Shown here: positions 39,915 to 48,781 of the stretch, piece by piece
Layout: each line of letters opens with the position of its first letter
Position numbering within the stretch: position 1 is the first letter of the stretch
DNA from: Sporocytophaga myxococcoides DSM 11118
GTDB taxonomy: Bacteria > Bacteroidota > Bacteroidia > Cytophagales > Cytophagaceae
Length of the DNA: 64,000 nt
Assembly: GCF_000426725.1 (NCBI RefSeq)
Contig: NZ_AUFX01000005.1
Coordinates: forward strand, 1 to 64,000
Reading direction: 5' to 3'
The notes under the pieces: generated by a model
The model's database searches: none
Told to the model about the DNA's origin: nothing
What the model saw: only the letters and a program-made list of their open reading frames with translations
Position numbers and translations under genes: made by a program

Positions 39915-40229
39915 ATGATAAAATTTGAAATAGAAGATAGACAAGGGAATATACAGGAAGTAGAAATCCCGGAAGATATTAATCTGAGTTTAATGGAAGT
40001 TTTGAAAGCTTCAGATTATCCGGTATTGGCAACCTGTGGGGGAATGGCGCTTTGTGCGACATGTCATATAGAAGTGGAAAGAGGTTTGGAGAAGTTGGGA
40101 GAGCCGTCAGATACAGAACTGGATATGCTGGATACTTTGCCTGATGCTTCTTCAGCTAGCAGGTTGGCTTGTCAGATAAGAATAGGAAGTCATTTGAATG
40201 GAATGATGTTTAAGTTGAAAGGTGAGTAA
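39915..40229 (+). CDS. 2Fe-2S ferredoxin (adrenodoxin type)
   Basis: This 104-residue ferredoxin has the cluster cysteines at C41, C47, C50 and C86 (ATCGGMALCATCHIEV; RLACQIRIG), the C-x5-C-x2-C-x(n)-C arrangement of adrenodoxin-like ferredoxins. It starts with a beta-grasp fold (MIKFEIEDRQGNIQEVEIPED). It sits directly behind the ferredoxin-NADP reductase gene, its likely electron donor. What it reduces is unknown; no P450 or desaturase gene is adjacent. Confidence 0.92.
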   Translation: MIKFEIEDRQGNIQEVEIPEDINLSLMEVLKASDYPVLATCGGMALCATCHIEVERGLEKLGEPSDTELDMLDTLPDASSASRLACQIRIGSHLNGMMFKLKGE

Positions 40230-40244
40230 TATAACTTGTATTAT

Positions 40245-40278
40245 AAAAAAAAGCCCCGCAGCTTTCGCTTGCGGGGCT
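40245..40278 (-). terminator. Terminator of the LTXXQ-like gene (usable in both directions)
   Basis: The GC-rich stem AGCCCCGCA/TGCGGGGCT (40252-40260 with 40270-40278) has a 9-base loop. The run of eight A on the left reads as a T-run on the minus strand. Confidence 0.8.
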
Positions 40279-40323
40279 CCACACTTAAACACAACAAATC
40301 TTGTACTTCGTCAAAAAATCAAA

Positions 40324-40728
40324 CTATTTGTTGGTACCTTTACGCTCTTTGTGAGCTTGCTTTCTTTTTTCTTTCATCTCCGCTTTTTTAGCTTCAAGTT
40401 TAGTATACTGATCTTTATTTAGTACACTTTGAAACTCTTTATCCTGTTCATCTTTCAGCGCTTTCATCTGCTTACGATGTTCTTCATGCATTGCTTTTCT
40501 TTTGTCAGAATATTTCTGATTGATGGTTTCAACTTTGGCTGTCTGATCATCTGACAATGACAGCTCAGTTTTCATCCATTCAGTTTGCTTCTTTGGGCTA
40601 AATCTATCTCCTTTATGAGGATGTTTAGGCCCATCAGTCTGAGCAATGGCCTGTGAAACAAATAGAACAGCACTCATCATAAGTGCACTGAAGATTACTT
40701 TTAATTTCATGGTGGTCATAGTTTTCAA
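40324..40728 (-). CDS. Periplasmic Spy/CpxP-like LTXXQ-type helical protein
   Basis: This 134-residue exported protein has a signal peptide (LKVIFSALMMSAVLFVSQAIAQ). The mature part is very rich in Lys, Glu and Gln and fully helical. It contains LSLSDDQTAKVETINQKYSDK followed by a second unit (QSVLNKDQYTKLEAKKAEMKEKRK), like the paired L-x-x-x-Q segments of Spy/CpxP-type and related Bacteroidota proteins. Such proteins act as periplasmic chaperones or metal-stress sensors. The start could also be the ATG seven codons in. No regulatory partner is adjacent. Confidence 0.7.
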   Translation of the reverse strand: MKTMTTMKLKVIFSALMMSAVLFVSQAIAQTDGPKHPHKGDRFSPKKQTEWMKTELSLSDDQTAKVETINQKYSDKRKAMHEEHRKQMKALKDEQDKEFQSVLNKDQYTKLEAKKAEMKEKRKQAHKERKGTNK

Positions 40729-40894
40729 AGGTTTAGTTTTCTTATTAATAAAATTTTAATACGGGTATTACCCCTTTATTCATATCTACTAAACCATTAA
40801 CACGAAATTAGTGCCTGTTTCTTTCGGCTTTTACAAAGAATATACCAAATCGTAAAATGTAAAGACGAAAAGGATTAAAAACACTTATTATAGA

Positions 40895-43174
40895 CTATTT
40901 GTATGAAATTATCGCCTTTTGATTTTCAATCATCAATTCAAATTCACCGGGCTCTGTTACAGTCTCTAGCTTTCTGTTTACGAAGGCTAAATCTTTTTTG
41001 TCCAGTTCGAATTCTACTGTGACAGTTTCTCCGGCATTGATTGCAACCTTTTTGAATTTTCTAAGGCGCTTGTTGTCAGGCGTGACGCTGGCAAACAAAT
41101 CTCTCGAATACAATTCTACAGCATGTTTTCCGTTCATCTGTCCACTGTTTTTTACTTCCACAGAAACTTTTACTGTCTCATTTCCTGTAAACTCTTTCTT
41201 ACTAACTTTTATAGGACTGTATTCAAAAGTCGTATAGCTCAATCCGAAACCGAAAGGCCACTGAGGTTTGTATCCATTGTATTCAAACCCTTGGGCTGTT
41301 TCCTGGATCTTTTCAGTAAACTTGTGATCATACAAAATCAGATCTCCTGTAGCTGCAGGATAAGAAAACGGTAGTCTGCCATCAGGGTTATAATCTCCGA
41401 ACAATACGTCTGCTATAGCATCAGCACCTTTGGTGCCTGGCCAGTATGCCTGTATTATTCCTTTTACACCAGGTACTATCGAATTGATCACTCGGGGTCT
41501 TCCTTGAGTCATGATGAGAATTACCGGCTTCCCGGTGTTAATTGCTGCTTTAGCAAGATCTAATTGATTTGCCGGAAGGTCTAAATCATCAATAGCTCCC
41601 GGTTGTTCAGCATATGCATCTTCTCCAAGACAAAGAACGATGAAGTCAAAGGCAGATGCATTTTTAAAAATGGACTCAGTTGCAAAATTGACTTCGTTAT
41701 TATATTCTTTTGATCCGAAAAAGGTAACATTGCTTTTGCCTGTTTTTTCTTCTATTGCCTGAAGAATTGTTTTGGTTGTGGATGGATAGTATTTACTATT
41801 GTTGCCTTGCCAGGTATAAGACCAGCATCCGTGAAGGCTGGGAAGATTGTCAGCTCCTGGGCCGGCAAGGAGTATTTTAGCATTTTTCTTTAAAGGCAAT
41901 ACAGGAGTTGCTCCAAGGCTTTCATTTTTTAAAAGCGTGATAGATTCTCTTGAAGCCTGCAGAGCCGCTGCTCCGTATTCAGGAAGGTTAAACAAAGAGG
42001 CAGCTGATTTTTCAGGATAAGGATTATCAAATAATCCCACATCATATTTAAGCTTTAATATTCTTTTAACAGATGCATCAATTTTTTCCATGCTTACTTG
42101 TCCTTCTTTAACAAGCTCGGTCAGATAGGTGAAGAAGCTGTAGTCATTAGGAACCATACTCATATCAATACCTGCATTAATGGCTATCTTAACTGCTTCT
42201 TTAGGTGTAGCAGCTATCATATGTCTGTTGTGCAATCTTATAATATCTTCCCAGTCTGTTACAACTAATCCTTTAAAGCCAAGTTCTTTTCTAAGCACTT
42301 CTTTAAGTAGATATTCATTGGCATGTGTTGGTATGCCATTGATTTCTGCTGAATTAATCATCACTGTAGAAGCTCCAGCTTCTACAGCAGCTTTAAATTG
42401 CGGAAGATAATACTCTCTGAGAACGATATCAGGAATATGAGCCGGAGTTCTGTCTTTACCTGTTCTAGGAGCAGAATAACCGATAAAGTGTTTCATACAA
42501 GATGCCACAGCTGTTGGATTTTTAAGACCATCACCTTCCATGCCTTGGATGGTGGCCACACCCATTTGTTTGGTAAGGTATACATCTTCCCCCCAGGTTT
42601 CTGCAAATCGGGACCATAATGGCTGTCTGCCTGCATCTAATACAGGAGAAAAATTCCATCTGATACCGGAAGCCCTTACTTCTCTTGCAGTTATGTTTCC
42701 GCCCTGTTTGGCAAGCTCCTCATTTCTGGTAGCAGCAAGTCCCAGGTTATGTGGTAATAGAGTTGAGTTAAGTGTAAAAGTTGTTCCGTGCACTGCATCT
42801 ATTCCATAAATCACAGGAATTTTGTGAGGTGTCTTTTTCGCCAAATCCTGGATTTCTGTAATGATCTTATGCCAAGTCTCAATGGAATAAGCTCTCCCAA
42901 CAGGATTAAGTACGGAGCCCACTTTGTATTCAAGAATTGCTTTTTTTAGCTTTTCTTTATCAAGGCTACCGTCTGTATTCTGGTATCCGTTGACAGCAAG
43001 TAGGTTCAGATCTATTTGGGTCATCTGACCTACTTTTTCTTCAAGAGACATCTGAGATATCAGATGATCAATCTTTTGATCCTGACTTTGAGCCTGGACG
43101 GTTTGATAATTGAGTGCTAAAGCCATAACTAATAGATTACCAGCTTTAGTTAACTTTTTAAATAATCTTTTCAT
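40895..43174 (-). CDS. Glycoside hydrolase family 3 beta-glucosidase (BglX-like)
   Basis: This 759-residue exported enzyme has a signal peptide ending near VQAQ. The GH3 N-terminal barrel includes YGIDAVHG and the nucleophile D307 in GLVVTDWEDI. The C-terminal GH3 domain (AALQASRESITLLKN, VLCLGEDAYAEQPGAIDDLDLP, PDGRLPFSYP) is followed by a fibronectin-like domain (GYKPQWPFGFGLSYTTFEY...). All conserved blocks are present, and the length matches periplasmic BglX. It should release glucose from beta-linked oligosaccharides such as cellodextrins. No other polysaccharide genes are adjacent. Confidence 0.92.
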   Translation of the reverse strand: MKRLFKKLTKAGNLLVMALALNYQTVQAQSQDQKIDHLISQMSLEEKVGQMTQIDLNLLAVNGYQNTDGSLDKEKLKKAILEYKVGSVLNPVGRAYSIETWHKIITEIQDLAKKTPHKIPVIYGIDAVHGTTFTLNSTLLPHNLGLAATRNEELAKQGGNITAREVRASGIRWNFSPVLDAGRQPLWSRFAETWGEDVYLTKQMGVATIQGMEGDGLKNPTAVASCMKHFIGYSAPRTGKDRTPAHIPDIVLREYYLPQFKAAVEAGASTVMINSAEINGIPTHANEYLLKEVLRKELGFKGLVVTDWEDIIRLHNRHMIAATPKEAVKIAINAGIDMSMVPNDYSFFTYLTELVKEGQVSMEKIDASVKRILKLKYDVGLFDNPYPEKSAASLFNLPEYGAAALQASRESITLLKNESLGATPVLPLKKNAKILLAGPGADNLPSLHGCWSYTWQGNNSKYYPSTTKTILQAIEEKTGKSNVTFFGSKEYNNEVNFATESIFKNASAFDFIVLCLGEDAYAEQPGAIDDLDLPANQLDLAKAAINTGKPVILIMTQGRPRVINSIVPGVKGIIQAYWPGTKGADAIADVLFGDYNPDGRLPFSYPAATGDLILYDHKFTEKIQETAQGFEYNGYKPQWPFGFGLSYTTFEYSPIKVSKKEFTGNETVKVSVEVKNSGQMNGKHAVELYSRDLFASVTPDNKRLRKFKKVAINAGETVTVEFELDKKDLAFVNRKLETVTEPGEFELMIENQKAIISYK

Positions 43175-43286
43175 AGGATAATTTATTTTTTACCATGTAA
43201 TCGATAGCAAAGAATAAGAAGAGAAATAAGAAATAAATAAGATTTTTTATAAAAAATTATATTTTTGGTCCGGGTATTCTTCGTTA

Positions 43287-43318
43287 TTGAAGGATAAAAT
43301 TACGTTTCGTTACCTTTG
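43287..43318 (+). promoter_or_regulatory. Promoter of the 7TMR-DISM/zinc-ribbon gene
   Basis: A -33 TTG (43287-43289) and a -7 TACCTTTG (43311-43318) are spaced by 21 bases, a good Bacteroidota promoter. The predicted transcript start near 43325 supports translation from the ATG at 43402 rather than from 43321. Confidence 0.6.
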
Positions 43319-43401
43319 TTTTGTGTCTGTTATTCATCATTTTATATATAAGGGTAAATGAAAAGTCATCCCGAAGTAACGATCTTAGAAAAAAGCAATT
43401 T

Positions 43402-45285
43402 ATGAGAAATCAATTTTTAGGGCTACTAACTCTTCTGACTTTTCTGATTTTGTCCTGCGGGGAAGTTTATGCTGATATAGATCTGACAAATCAGGCAGAA
43501 GATTTGATCATTCAGGGAAAAGAAGCGGAATGGTTGGAAGATTTTTCCGGTGAAAAAACATTTGAAGAAATAGCGTCAAAAGGAATTTTTCATAAATCAG
43601 AAAGTGGTGTTTTGAGAAACTTTAATCCTTCCTCTGTCTATTGGATCAGGTTTCATGTTAAAAATAATGCCTCAAGAGATAAAAAATGGGTACTGGAAAG
43701 TCTTACTCCAAATATCAAATTATTGGATGTATGGATTCCTGATGAAAAGGGAGTAATAAAACAATATACTTCAGGCTTGCTTCACCCGAAGGCCAAAAGC
43801 TATCCTCATAAAAATTATGTCTTTGACTTACCTTCTACCCTCACTTATTATACAGTTTATGCCAGGATTTATTCTCCTAATGATACTGGCCTTGAATTTA
43901 AAATAAGGTCTCAGCATTACTTTACCGCTTATGCTTTGTATGAGTATTTCTTTCTTGGTATTTATTATGGCTGTCTTCTGCTAATGCTGATTTATAACCT
44001 GCTGCTATATATTACTAATAAGGAGCGGGTTTATTTGTTTTATTCTGTTTATGTTGTTGCTTGCATATTCTTGTCTCTTACAGAAGATGGTCTTGGGGTG
44101 GAGGTTTTCTGGAAAGGCTTTTCTTCAGATAGTCTTTATCTCTATTATTACATTGCACCTCTGATATTTCTCATCAGCTCTGTATTCTATGCCAGGGCCT
44201 TTCTCAATTTGAAAATAAACTTTCCTCAAGCTGATAAAGCGTTACTTTTTCTTACTCTATTATATACAGGTTATGTTGGTATTGAAGCTTTCAGAAATTC
44301 TAAGTTTTCTTTGCCGGAGCTATATATAATGCCTTTTGTATTGATCTATGCAATCTCTATTTATATCTATACAAAAGGTTATAAAGCTGCCAGATTCTTT
44401 ATATTGGGTTATACAGTAGTCTTTATATCCCTGATCATCCTTCAGCTCAGGTTAAATAAAATTATAGAACCAGATATTTTCAGTGTATATGTTTTTAATT
44501 ATGGTATCCTTGCTGAGGCTATGATTCTTTCTTTTGCACTTGGTGACAGGCTGAAGATGATCAGGAAAGAAAAGGATAAGGCTGACAAACAAATCATAAT
44601 TCATTTAAAAGAAAATAATGATCTTAAAAGTCAATTGGTTATTGAACTGGAAGAGAAGAATCAACTTGCTGGCAAGGTAAATCGGGAGCTTGATATGAAA
44701 GTCCAGGAGCGGACAAAAGCACTTCTGGAGAAGACGGATGAATTGTCTTTAGCTCATGGTAAGCTGGAATTGTATTCCAAAAAACTTGCAGAGATGAATA
44801 TTCAGCTTGATCTCGATAATTGGAAACTAAAGACAAAAGTAAAAGAAGAGCGCAAGGCAAGAATAGTTTCAGAAGAGATTTCTCTTGAAGAGTTCTTAAC
44901 TACTTTTCCTGATCAGAGTGCATGCCTCAGATATCTTGAAGAGTTAAAATGGGCAGAAGGTTATACTTGTAGAAAGTGTAACAATAGAAAGTTTTCTGAA
45001 AAAACCTTTTCGAGAAAATGTACAAAGTGTAATTACATAGAATCTCCAACTTCTAATACCCTTTTTCATGGTATTAAAATTCCTTTGAATAAAGCCTTTT
45101 ATCTGCTTTACTGCACAAACCTGAAAACGGCTAAGTATACTTTGGATGAGTTAAGTCTGAAGCTGGAGATTGGTAAAAATACCTGCTGGGAGTTCAGGAA
45201 GAGAGTACAGCAGAGGCAGGATGAAAAAAGGAAGACTTTTAAGATAAAAGAAATTGAGAATTGGGAACTTTTAATTATGGATTAA
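43402..45285 (+). CDS. 7TMR-DISM membrane receptor with coiled coil and C-terminal IS1595-type zinc ribbon
   Basis: Starting at the ATG at 43402 gives 627 residues with a signal peptide (MRNQFLGLLTLLTFLIL). Residues ~30-165 are a 7TMR-DISM extracellular domain (FNPSSVYWIRFHVKNNAS). Residues ~185-390 hold seven membrane helices of the DISM_7TM type (LGIYYGCLLLMLIYNLLLY). Residues ~395-500 form a coiled coil, which in relatives leads to a kinase or cyclase. Here the end (about 495-625) instead has a helix plus four-cysteine ribbon, C523, C526, C540 and C543 (YTCRKCNNRKF, RKCTKCNY), followed by SPTSNTLFHGIKIPLNKAFYLL. That matches the zinc-ribbon/helical N-part of IS1595-family transposases. It may be a membrane-tethered nucleic-acid or protein-binding output. 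No catalytic DDE part is present. Confidence 0.82.
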   Translation: MRNQFLGLLTLLTFLILSCGEVYADIDLTNQAEDLIIQGKEAEWLEDFSGEKTFEEIASKGIFHKSESGVLRNFNPSSVYWIRFHVKNNASRDKKWVLESLTPNIKLLDVWIPDEKGVIKQYTSGLLHPKAKSYPHKNYVFDLPSTLTYYTVYARIYSPNDTGLEFKIRSQHYFTAYALYEYFFLGIYYGCLLLMLIYNLLLYITNKERVYLFYSVYVVACIFLSLTEDGLGVEVFWKGFSSDSLYLYYYIAPLIFLISSVFYARAFLNLKINFPQADKALLFLTLLYTGYVGIEAFRNSKFSLPELYIMPFVLIYAISIYIYTKGYKAARFFILGYTVVFISLIILQLRLNKIIEPDIFSVYVFNYGILAEAMILSFALGDRLKMIRKEKDKADKQIIIHLKENNDLKSQLVIELEEKNQLAGKVNRELDMKVQERTKALLEKTDELSLAHGKLELYSKKLAEMNIQLDLDNWKLKTKVKEERKARIVSEEISLEEFLTTFPDQSACLRYLEELKWAEGYTCRKCNNRKFSEKTFSRKCTKCNYIESPTSNTLFHGIKIPLNKAFYLLYCTNLKTAKYTLDELSLKLEIGKNTCWEFRKRVQQRQDEKRKTFKIKEIENWELLIMD

Positions 45286-45368
45286 ATGGTTTAAGCTTTT
45301 TGTATGGGATTGAACTAATGGACTGGTGGGAGAGGTTATAGAATCATCATTTAAAACAAACCTCTCTT

Positions 45369-45932
45369 ATGTTAAAACTGAAAAATCTGCTGATCCTGGT
45401 GTTATTGATATGTTCTATAACTCCGCAAACGCAAAGCAAAGGTAAGAACAATAAAATGCCTGAGAATATATCAGCAGATAAACAGGAGTTGGTGTTAAAT
45501 GGATGGGGAGTAAGAAGGAAGTTTTGCATGGACCTTTTCGAAGGTGGACTTTACCTGAAAGAGAGAAGTAAAGATGCCAATAAAATCATTCAGGCAGATG
45601 CACCTATGAGTATCAGAATACATGTCATCTCTGACCTCATAACCAGCAAAAGACTTGAAGAAAATATGCGTTCGGAATTTGATCGTGTGACCAGTGGTAA
45701 CTGGGGCGCTAATAAAGTTAACATAGAAACAGTTATGAAAGCTTTTAAAGAAGACATCAATAATGGAGATGTGTTTGATTTGGTTTATCTTCCTGGGTCC
45801 GGTTTAACGATTTATAAAAACAATAAAGAACAAGCTCTTGTCAAAAGCCTGGATTTTAAAAAGCTCTTGTATTCAATATGGTTGGGTGATGATCCTCAGG
45901 ATGCAAAACTTAAAAAAGGCATGATAGGCTGA
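45369..45932 (+). CDS. Chalcone isomerase-like protein, secreted
   Basis: The 187 residues include a signal peptide. The mature part follows the bacterial chalcone_isomerase-like (CHI-like) pattern: LVLNGWGVRRKFCMDLFEGGLYLKE, then SIRIHVISDLITSKRLEENMRSEFDRV, GDVFDLVYLPGSGLTIYKN and a final SIWLGDDPQDAKLKKGMIG. Bacterial members bind fatty acids or similar ligands and are not known to isomerise chalcones. The ATG abuts the right arm of an 8-bp inverted repeat (GAGAGGTT 45330-45337 with AACCTCTC 45359-45366), which could affect translation or bind a regulator. Confidence 0.8.
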   Translation: MLKLKNLLILVLLICSITPQTQSKGKNNKMPENISADKQELVLNGWGVRRKFCMDLFEGGLYLKERSKDANKIIQADAPMSIRIHVISDLITSKRLEENMRSEFDRVTSGNWGANKVNIETVMKAFKEDINNGDVFDLVYLPGSGLTIYKNNKEQALVKSLDFKKLLYSIWLGDDPQDAKLKKGMIG

Positions 45933-45979
45933 GAAGTGATAAGTTTTAAGTAGTAGGTTTTAAGTATATTAAGGTGGTA

Positions 45980-46008
45980 AAAAGCAGGGGATACCCTGCT
46001 TTTTTTTA
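45980..46008 (+). terminator. Rho-independent terminator after the chalcone-isomerase-like gene
   Basis: The stem AAAAGCAGGG/CCCTGCTTTT (45980-45989 with 45994-46003) has a 4-base loop and a T-run. Confidence 0.88.
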
Positions 46009-46038
46009 TTTATCTTTATGTAAATTTTTGATAAAGAT

Positions 46039-46422
46039 ATGTTCAGGTTTATACTTTTATTCATTTTGATTTTGCCTGTGAAGACTTTTGGGCAGAATTA
46101 TAAAGCAGCTGAATCCTCTGCCGATTCAATCATTCCTGCAACTTTTAAAGGGGATTTGCAGAAGTTTTTAGTGAAGACATTAAAATATCCTCCGGAAGCA
46201 GTAAAAGAAGGAATTCAGGGAAAAGTTGTTGTTGCTTTCTCAGTTGATACAAACGGAGTTATTTCAAATCCAAGGGTAGAGAAAAGTGTACATGAGTCTT
46301 TAGATAATGAAGCATTGAGGTTAATAAGATTAATGCCTCCGTGGAATCCTGCGACTCAAAATGGTAAAACTGTGATGAGTGAGAAATCGTTTCCTGTTAT
46401 ATTTCGAGTTACAGAAAAATGA
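46039..46422 (+). CDS. Secreted TonB C-terminal domain protein, first of a tandem trio
   Basis: This 127-residue protein has a signal peptide (MFRFILLFILILPVKTFGQ), then a TonB_C domain with FLVKTLKYPPEAVKEGIQGKVVVAFSVDTNG and RLIRLMPPWNPATQNG. It lacks the inner-membrane anchor and Pro-rich spacer of a full TonB, so it is a free periplasmic or outer-membrane-facing domain. Short stand-alone TonB_C proteins are common in Bacteroidota and of uncertain role. Two close paralogues follow on the same strand, which points to tandem duplication. Confidence 0.8.
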   Translation: MFRFILLFILILPVKTFGQNYKAAESSADSIIPATFKGDLQKFLVKTLKYPPEAVKEGIQGKVVVAFSVDTNGVISNPRVEKSVHESLDNEALRLIRLMPPWNPATQNGKTVMSEKSFPVIFRVTEK

Positions 46423-46451
46423 TTCATTTTATTGATTTAATTTTATAAGTG

Positions 46452-46893
46452 ATGTATAGGAATATTTTTATAATGCTCCTTTTGCTTGCATTGAATGTAA
46501 TAGCATCTGCTCAATCAGATTTTGTCCATGAAGGTTCAATAGTCAACTCCCAAAGGTGAAAGAGTTCATCCAGATAAAAAGAATTTGAAGGAACCGGTTT
46601 GTCCATACAGTCTGGAAAAGTTTATTCGTGAAAATGTTAAGTATCCTGAAGAAGGTTTAAAGAATAAGCTTGAAGGCAAAGTTTTTGTGCAATTCGTAGT
46701 AGACTCGACCGGTAAAATTATTAAACCGCGTATAATAAAAGGATTGGGCTATGGTTTTGATGAGGAAGTTTTGAGGGTGTTTCAATTAATGCCTGACTGG
46801 AACCCAGGTTGGGTGGACGGTAAACCAGCAGATTATATAAGAGTGATGCCAGTTGAGTTTCTTCTTTCTAAAAAGGTAAAAAGTAATTGTTAA
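46452..46893 (+). pseudogene. Frameshifted TonB_C protein, second of the tandem trio
   Basis: A start at 46452 encodes a normal signal peptide (MYRNIFIMLLLLALNVIASA) that runs into a stop at 46557-46559. The expected mature part continues in another frame: STPKGERVHPDKKNLKEP, then the TonB_C core FIRENVKYPEEGLKNKLEGK and VLRVFQLMPDWNPGWVDGK to 46893. The frame break must lie between the in-frame TAG near 46540 and the TGA at 46557, most simply one extra base in CCCAAAGG. It is either a decayed duplicate or an assembly error. The intact flanking copies make the reconstructed protein clear. Confidence 0.75.
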
Positions 46894-46903
46894 CGCAAAA
46901 GCT

Positions 46904-47338
46904 ATGAAAAACCTCTTGATTGTAACTTTGATACTATTTTCTGGAATAATATCAGCTCAGAATAATTCAACTGAATTTGTTCTTTCAAATTCTCAAAAAG
47001 GGAATAAAGCATCAGCAGGAAAACAAAAGAAAAAGCCAGCCACATTCAGAGGAAATCTGAAGACTTATTTTAAGCAAAATCTTCAATACCCGGAAGAGGC
47101 TTTGATAAAGGGGCTTGAAGATACTGTATTGGTTACTTTTGATATTGATATATACGGAAATATCAAAGATCCTCGTATTGCAGAGCCCGGGGAAATATTT
47201 TTTGATGAGGAAGCATTACGTGTAATAAAATTAATGCCGGCCTGGAATCCTGCTACAATCAATGGAGAGGCTGTTTCAGGATGTCAGATATTGCCAGTAA
47301 TATTCAAACTTCCTGAAAAACGTCATGCTGGAAAATGA
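46904..47338 (+). CDS. Secreted TonB C-terminal domain protein, third of the tandem trio
   Basis: This 144-residue protein has a signal peptide (MKNLLIVTLILFSGIISAQ), a short Lys-rich linker (KASAGKQKKKPA), then the TonB_C domain with YFKQNLQYPEEALIKGLEDTVLV and RVIKLMPAWNPATINGEAV. The motif KYP/QYPEEA and LMPxWNPA are shared with the two upstream paralogues. It starts 11 bases after the frameshifted copy, so the three were probably one operon. Confidence 0.8.
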   Translation: MKNLLIVTLILFSGIISAQNNSTEFVLSNSQKGNKASAGKQKKKPATFRGNLKTYFKQNLQYPEEALIKGLEDTVLVTFDIDIYGNIKDPRIAEPGEIFFDEEALRVIKLMPAWNPATINGEAVSGCQILPVIFKLPEKRHAGK

Positions 47339-47352
47339 TAACCTCTCTAATT

Positions 47353-48159
47353 TTAACTATTAAAATTTTCTATTAAACCTCTGATAGTTGCCAGTTTTAT
47401 CAATTCAGTGGTGTTCTGCACACTACTCTTTTCAATCATATTTTTCCTGTGTGTAGAGACTGTGTGGACGCTGAGATTTAGAATTTCACCTATCTTTTTG
47501 CTTGTCTTTCCCTCTGCTAAAAGGGAGATGATTTCGAGTTCTCTCTTCGAAAATTTGTATTTGGCCCCTGTAGAGCTGAAGCTGGTAGAGAAGATTTTTT
47601 TTAAGAGGCCTGCGTCTGATTTTTTGCAAACAAGAAACTCATTTACTTCATCTTTTTTAAATAAAGAAATATCAGATATTGAGAGTATAGAATGAATAGG
47701 TTGCCCTTTGGAGTTGGTTTTAAACGGCCTTAATTCTAATAAGGTCCAAATATAGTTGCCATCACTTCTTCTCATCTTTAAAGTAAAGCTGCATTTAAGG
47801 TCAGTGACTTTTCTTTTCTGTGAATACAAATGATAATACTTAAAAAGCAGTGGAAGTATTTCATTGTCGAAAAGGTCTCTCTGGGTAGGATGCAAAAGAG
47901 AGAGAATAAATTGGATATTTCCTTGCAAAAACTTTTTATGATCAAATCCTAAAAGAGACTTGATGTTGGAACTGAAAAAATCATAACTACAACTGACATG
48001 ATTATATATACCCGTGGTTGTAGCTGAATTTATATTGAATAAATCAGGTATGTTTAAATCTCTTTGATTACCCTTACTTTTTCCTTCAGGATAATTATAG
48101 AATTTCCTGGTAATGTCTACCAGTTTTCTGTTAATTGAATCGGAAACTGTTTTTTCCAT
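47353..48159 (-). CDS. PAS-containing LuxR-family transcription regulator
   Basis: I chose the ATG at 48159 (268 residues, MEKTVSDSINRKLVDITRKF); a longer form from 48261 is possible. The middle resembles a PAS_3 domain (SCSYDFFSSNIKSLLGFDHKKF, LKMRRSDGNYIWTLLELRPF). The C-terminal ~65 residues are a GerE/LuxR helix-turn-helix (FSKRELEIISLLAEGKTSKKIGEILNLSVHTVSTHRKNM). It should bind DNA in response to a signal sensed by the PAS domain. It is convergent with the TonB_C trio and has no obvious partner kinase. Confidence 0.82.
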   Translation of the reverse strand: MEKTVSDSINRKLVDITRKFYNYPEGKSKGNQRDLNIPDLFNINSATTTGIYNHVSCSYDFFSSNIKSLLGFDHKKFLQGNIQFILSLLHPTQRDLFDNEILPLLFKYYHLYSQKRKVTDLKCSFTLKMRRSDGNYIWTLLELRPFKTNSKGQPIHSILSISDISLFKKDEVNEFLVCKKSDAGLLKKIFSTSFSSTGAKYKFSKRELEIISLLAEGKTSKKIGEILNLSVHTVSTHRKNMIEKSSVQNTTELIKLATIRGLIENFNS

Positions 48160-48607
48160 ATGCTTTTTGAAATTGAAAAATATTATACTATCGTATTCGT
48201 GACTAAAAACTAAACTAGCTGTTGAAAATGATTTAAATTGGCCATTTAAACCATGTTTCAATTAATGAGAATTTAAAGTTATATATATTACTGTAACTTT
48301 CTAGTATTCTATTCTTTAGTGGAAAAATTTTTGTCGGTCCAACATCGGAATTATAATTGTTTTAATATCCACTTAAATTATAATTCTCTAAAAATAGTAT
48401 TGTAAGACTGAAAACCAATTGTAAAGTAATTTTTGTAATACTAACTCGTCTGCAAAAAGTAAACATCTGAAACATAAAAGATTGATAGTTTAACAGTACA
48501 CTCCTCTTTTGTTGAATATTTAAAATTTATAGTTGAATTGATTATTCCTTCGGATATAACAATTAAAAATTGAAACTGTCCTTATTCTAAAATCGTAAAA
48601 ATACATT
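48160..48607. other. Upstream region between divergent genes
   Basis: This is 448 AT-rich bases between the LuxR-type regulator (minus) and a small basic protein (plus). I found no TAnnTTTG box with a good partner, no RNA gene and no further gene. Confidence 0.4.
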
Positions 48608-48781
48608 ATGAAAAAGATGGTCTTAAAAACATTAGTCTGGCTTAGATCCAGTTTGGGTTTTAGGCAGAAAAAAGCAAACATTGACATGATTATCGAAGAG
48701 AACATGGCAATGATGAAAGAAATAAGAGCTAAGAGGATAAGCTTTTATAGGCATTATAAAAAAGCTGAATCATATTTATGA
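48608..48781 (+). CDS. Small basic protein, 57 residues
   Basis: A complete short gene from an ATG to a TGA encodes MKKMVLKTLVWLRSSLGFRQ, then a Met-rich helical middle (IIEENMAMMKEIRAK) and a basic end (RHYKKAESYL). Amino-acid make-up (net positive, helical, four Met in ten residues) looks like a real small protein, but no family is recognised. It stands alone between the LuxR-type regulator and a K+/H+ antiporter. Confidence rests only on composition and an intact frame. Confidence 0.4.
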   Translation: MKKMVLKTLVWLRSSLGFRQKKANIDMIIEENMAMMKEIRAKRISFYRHYKKAESYL

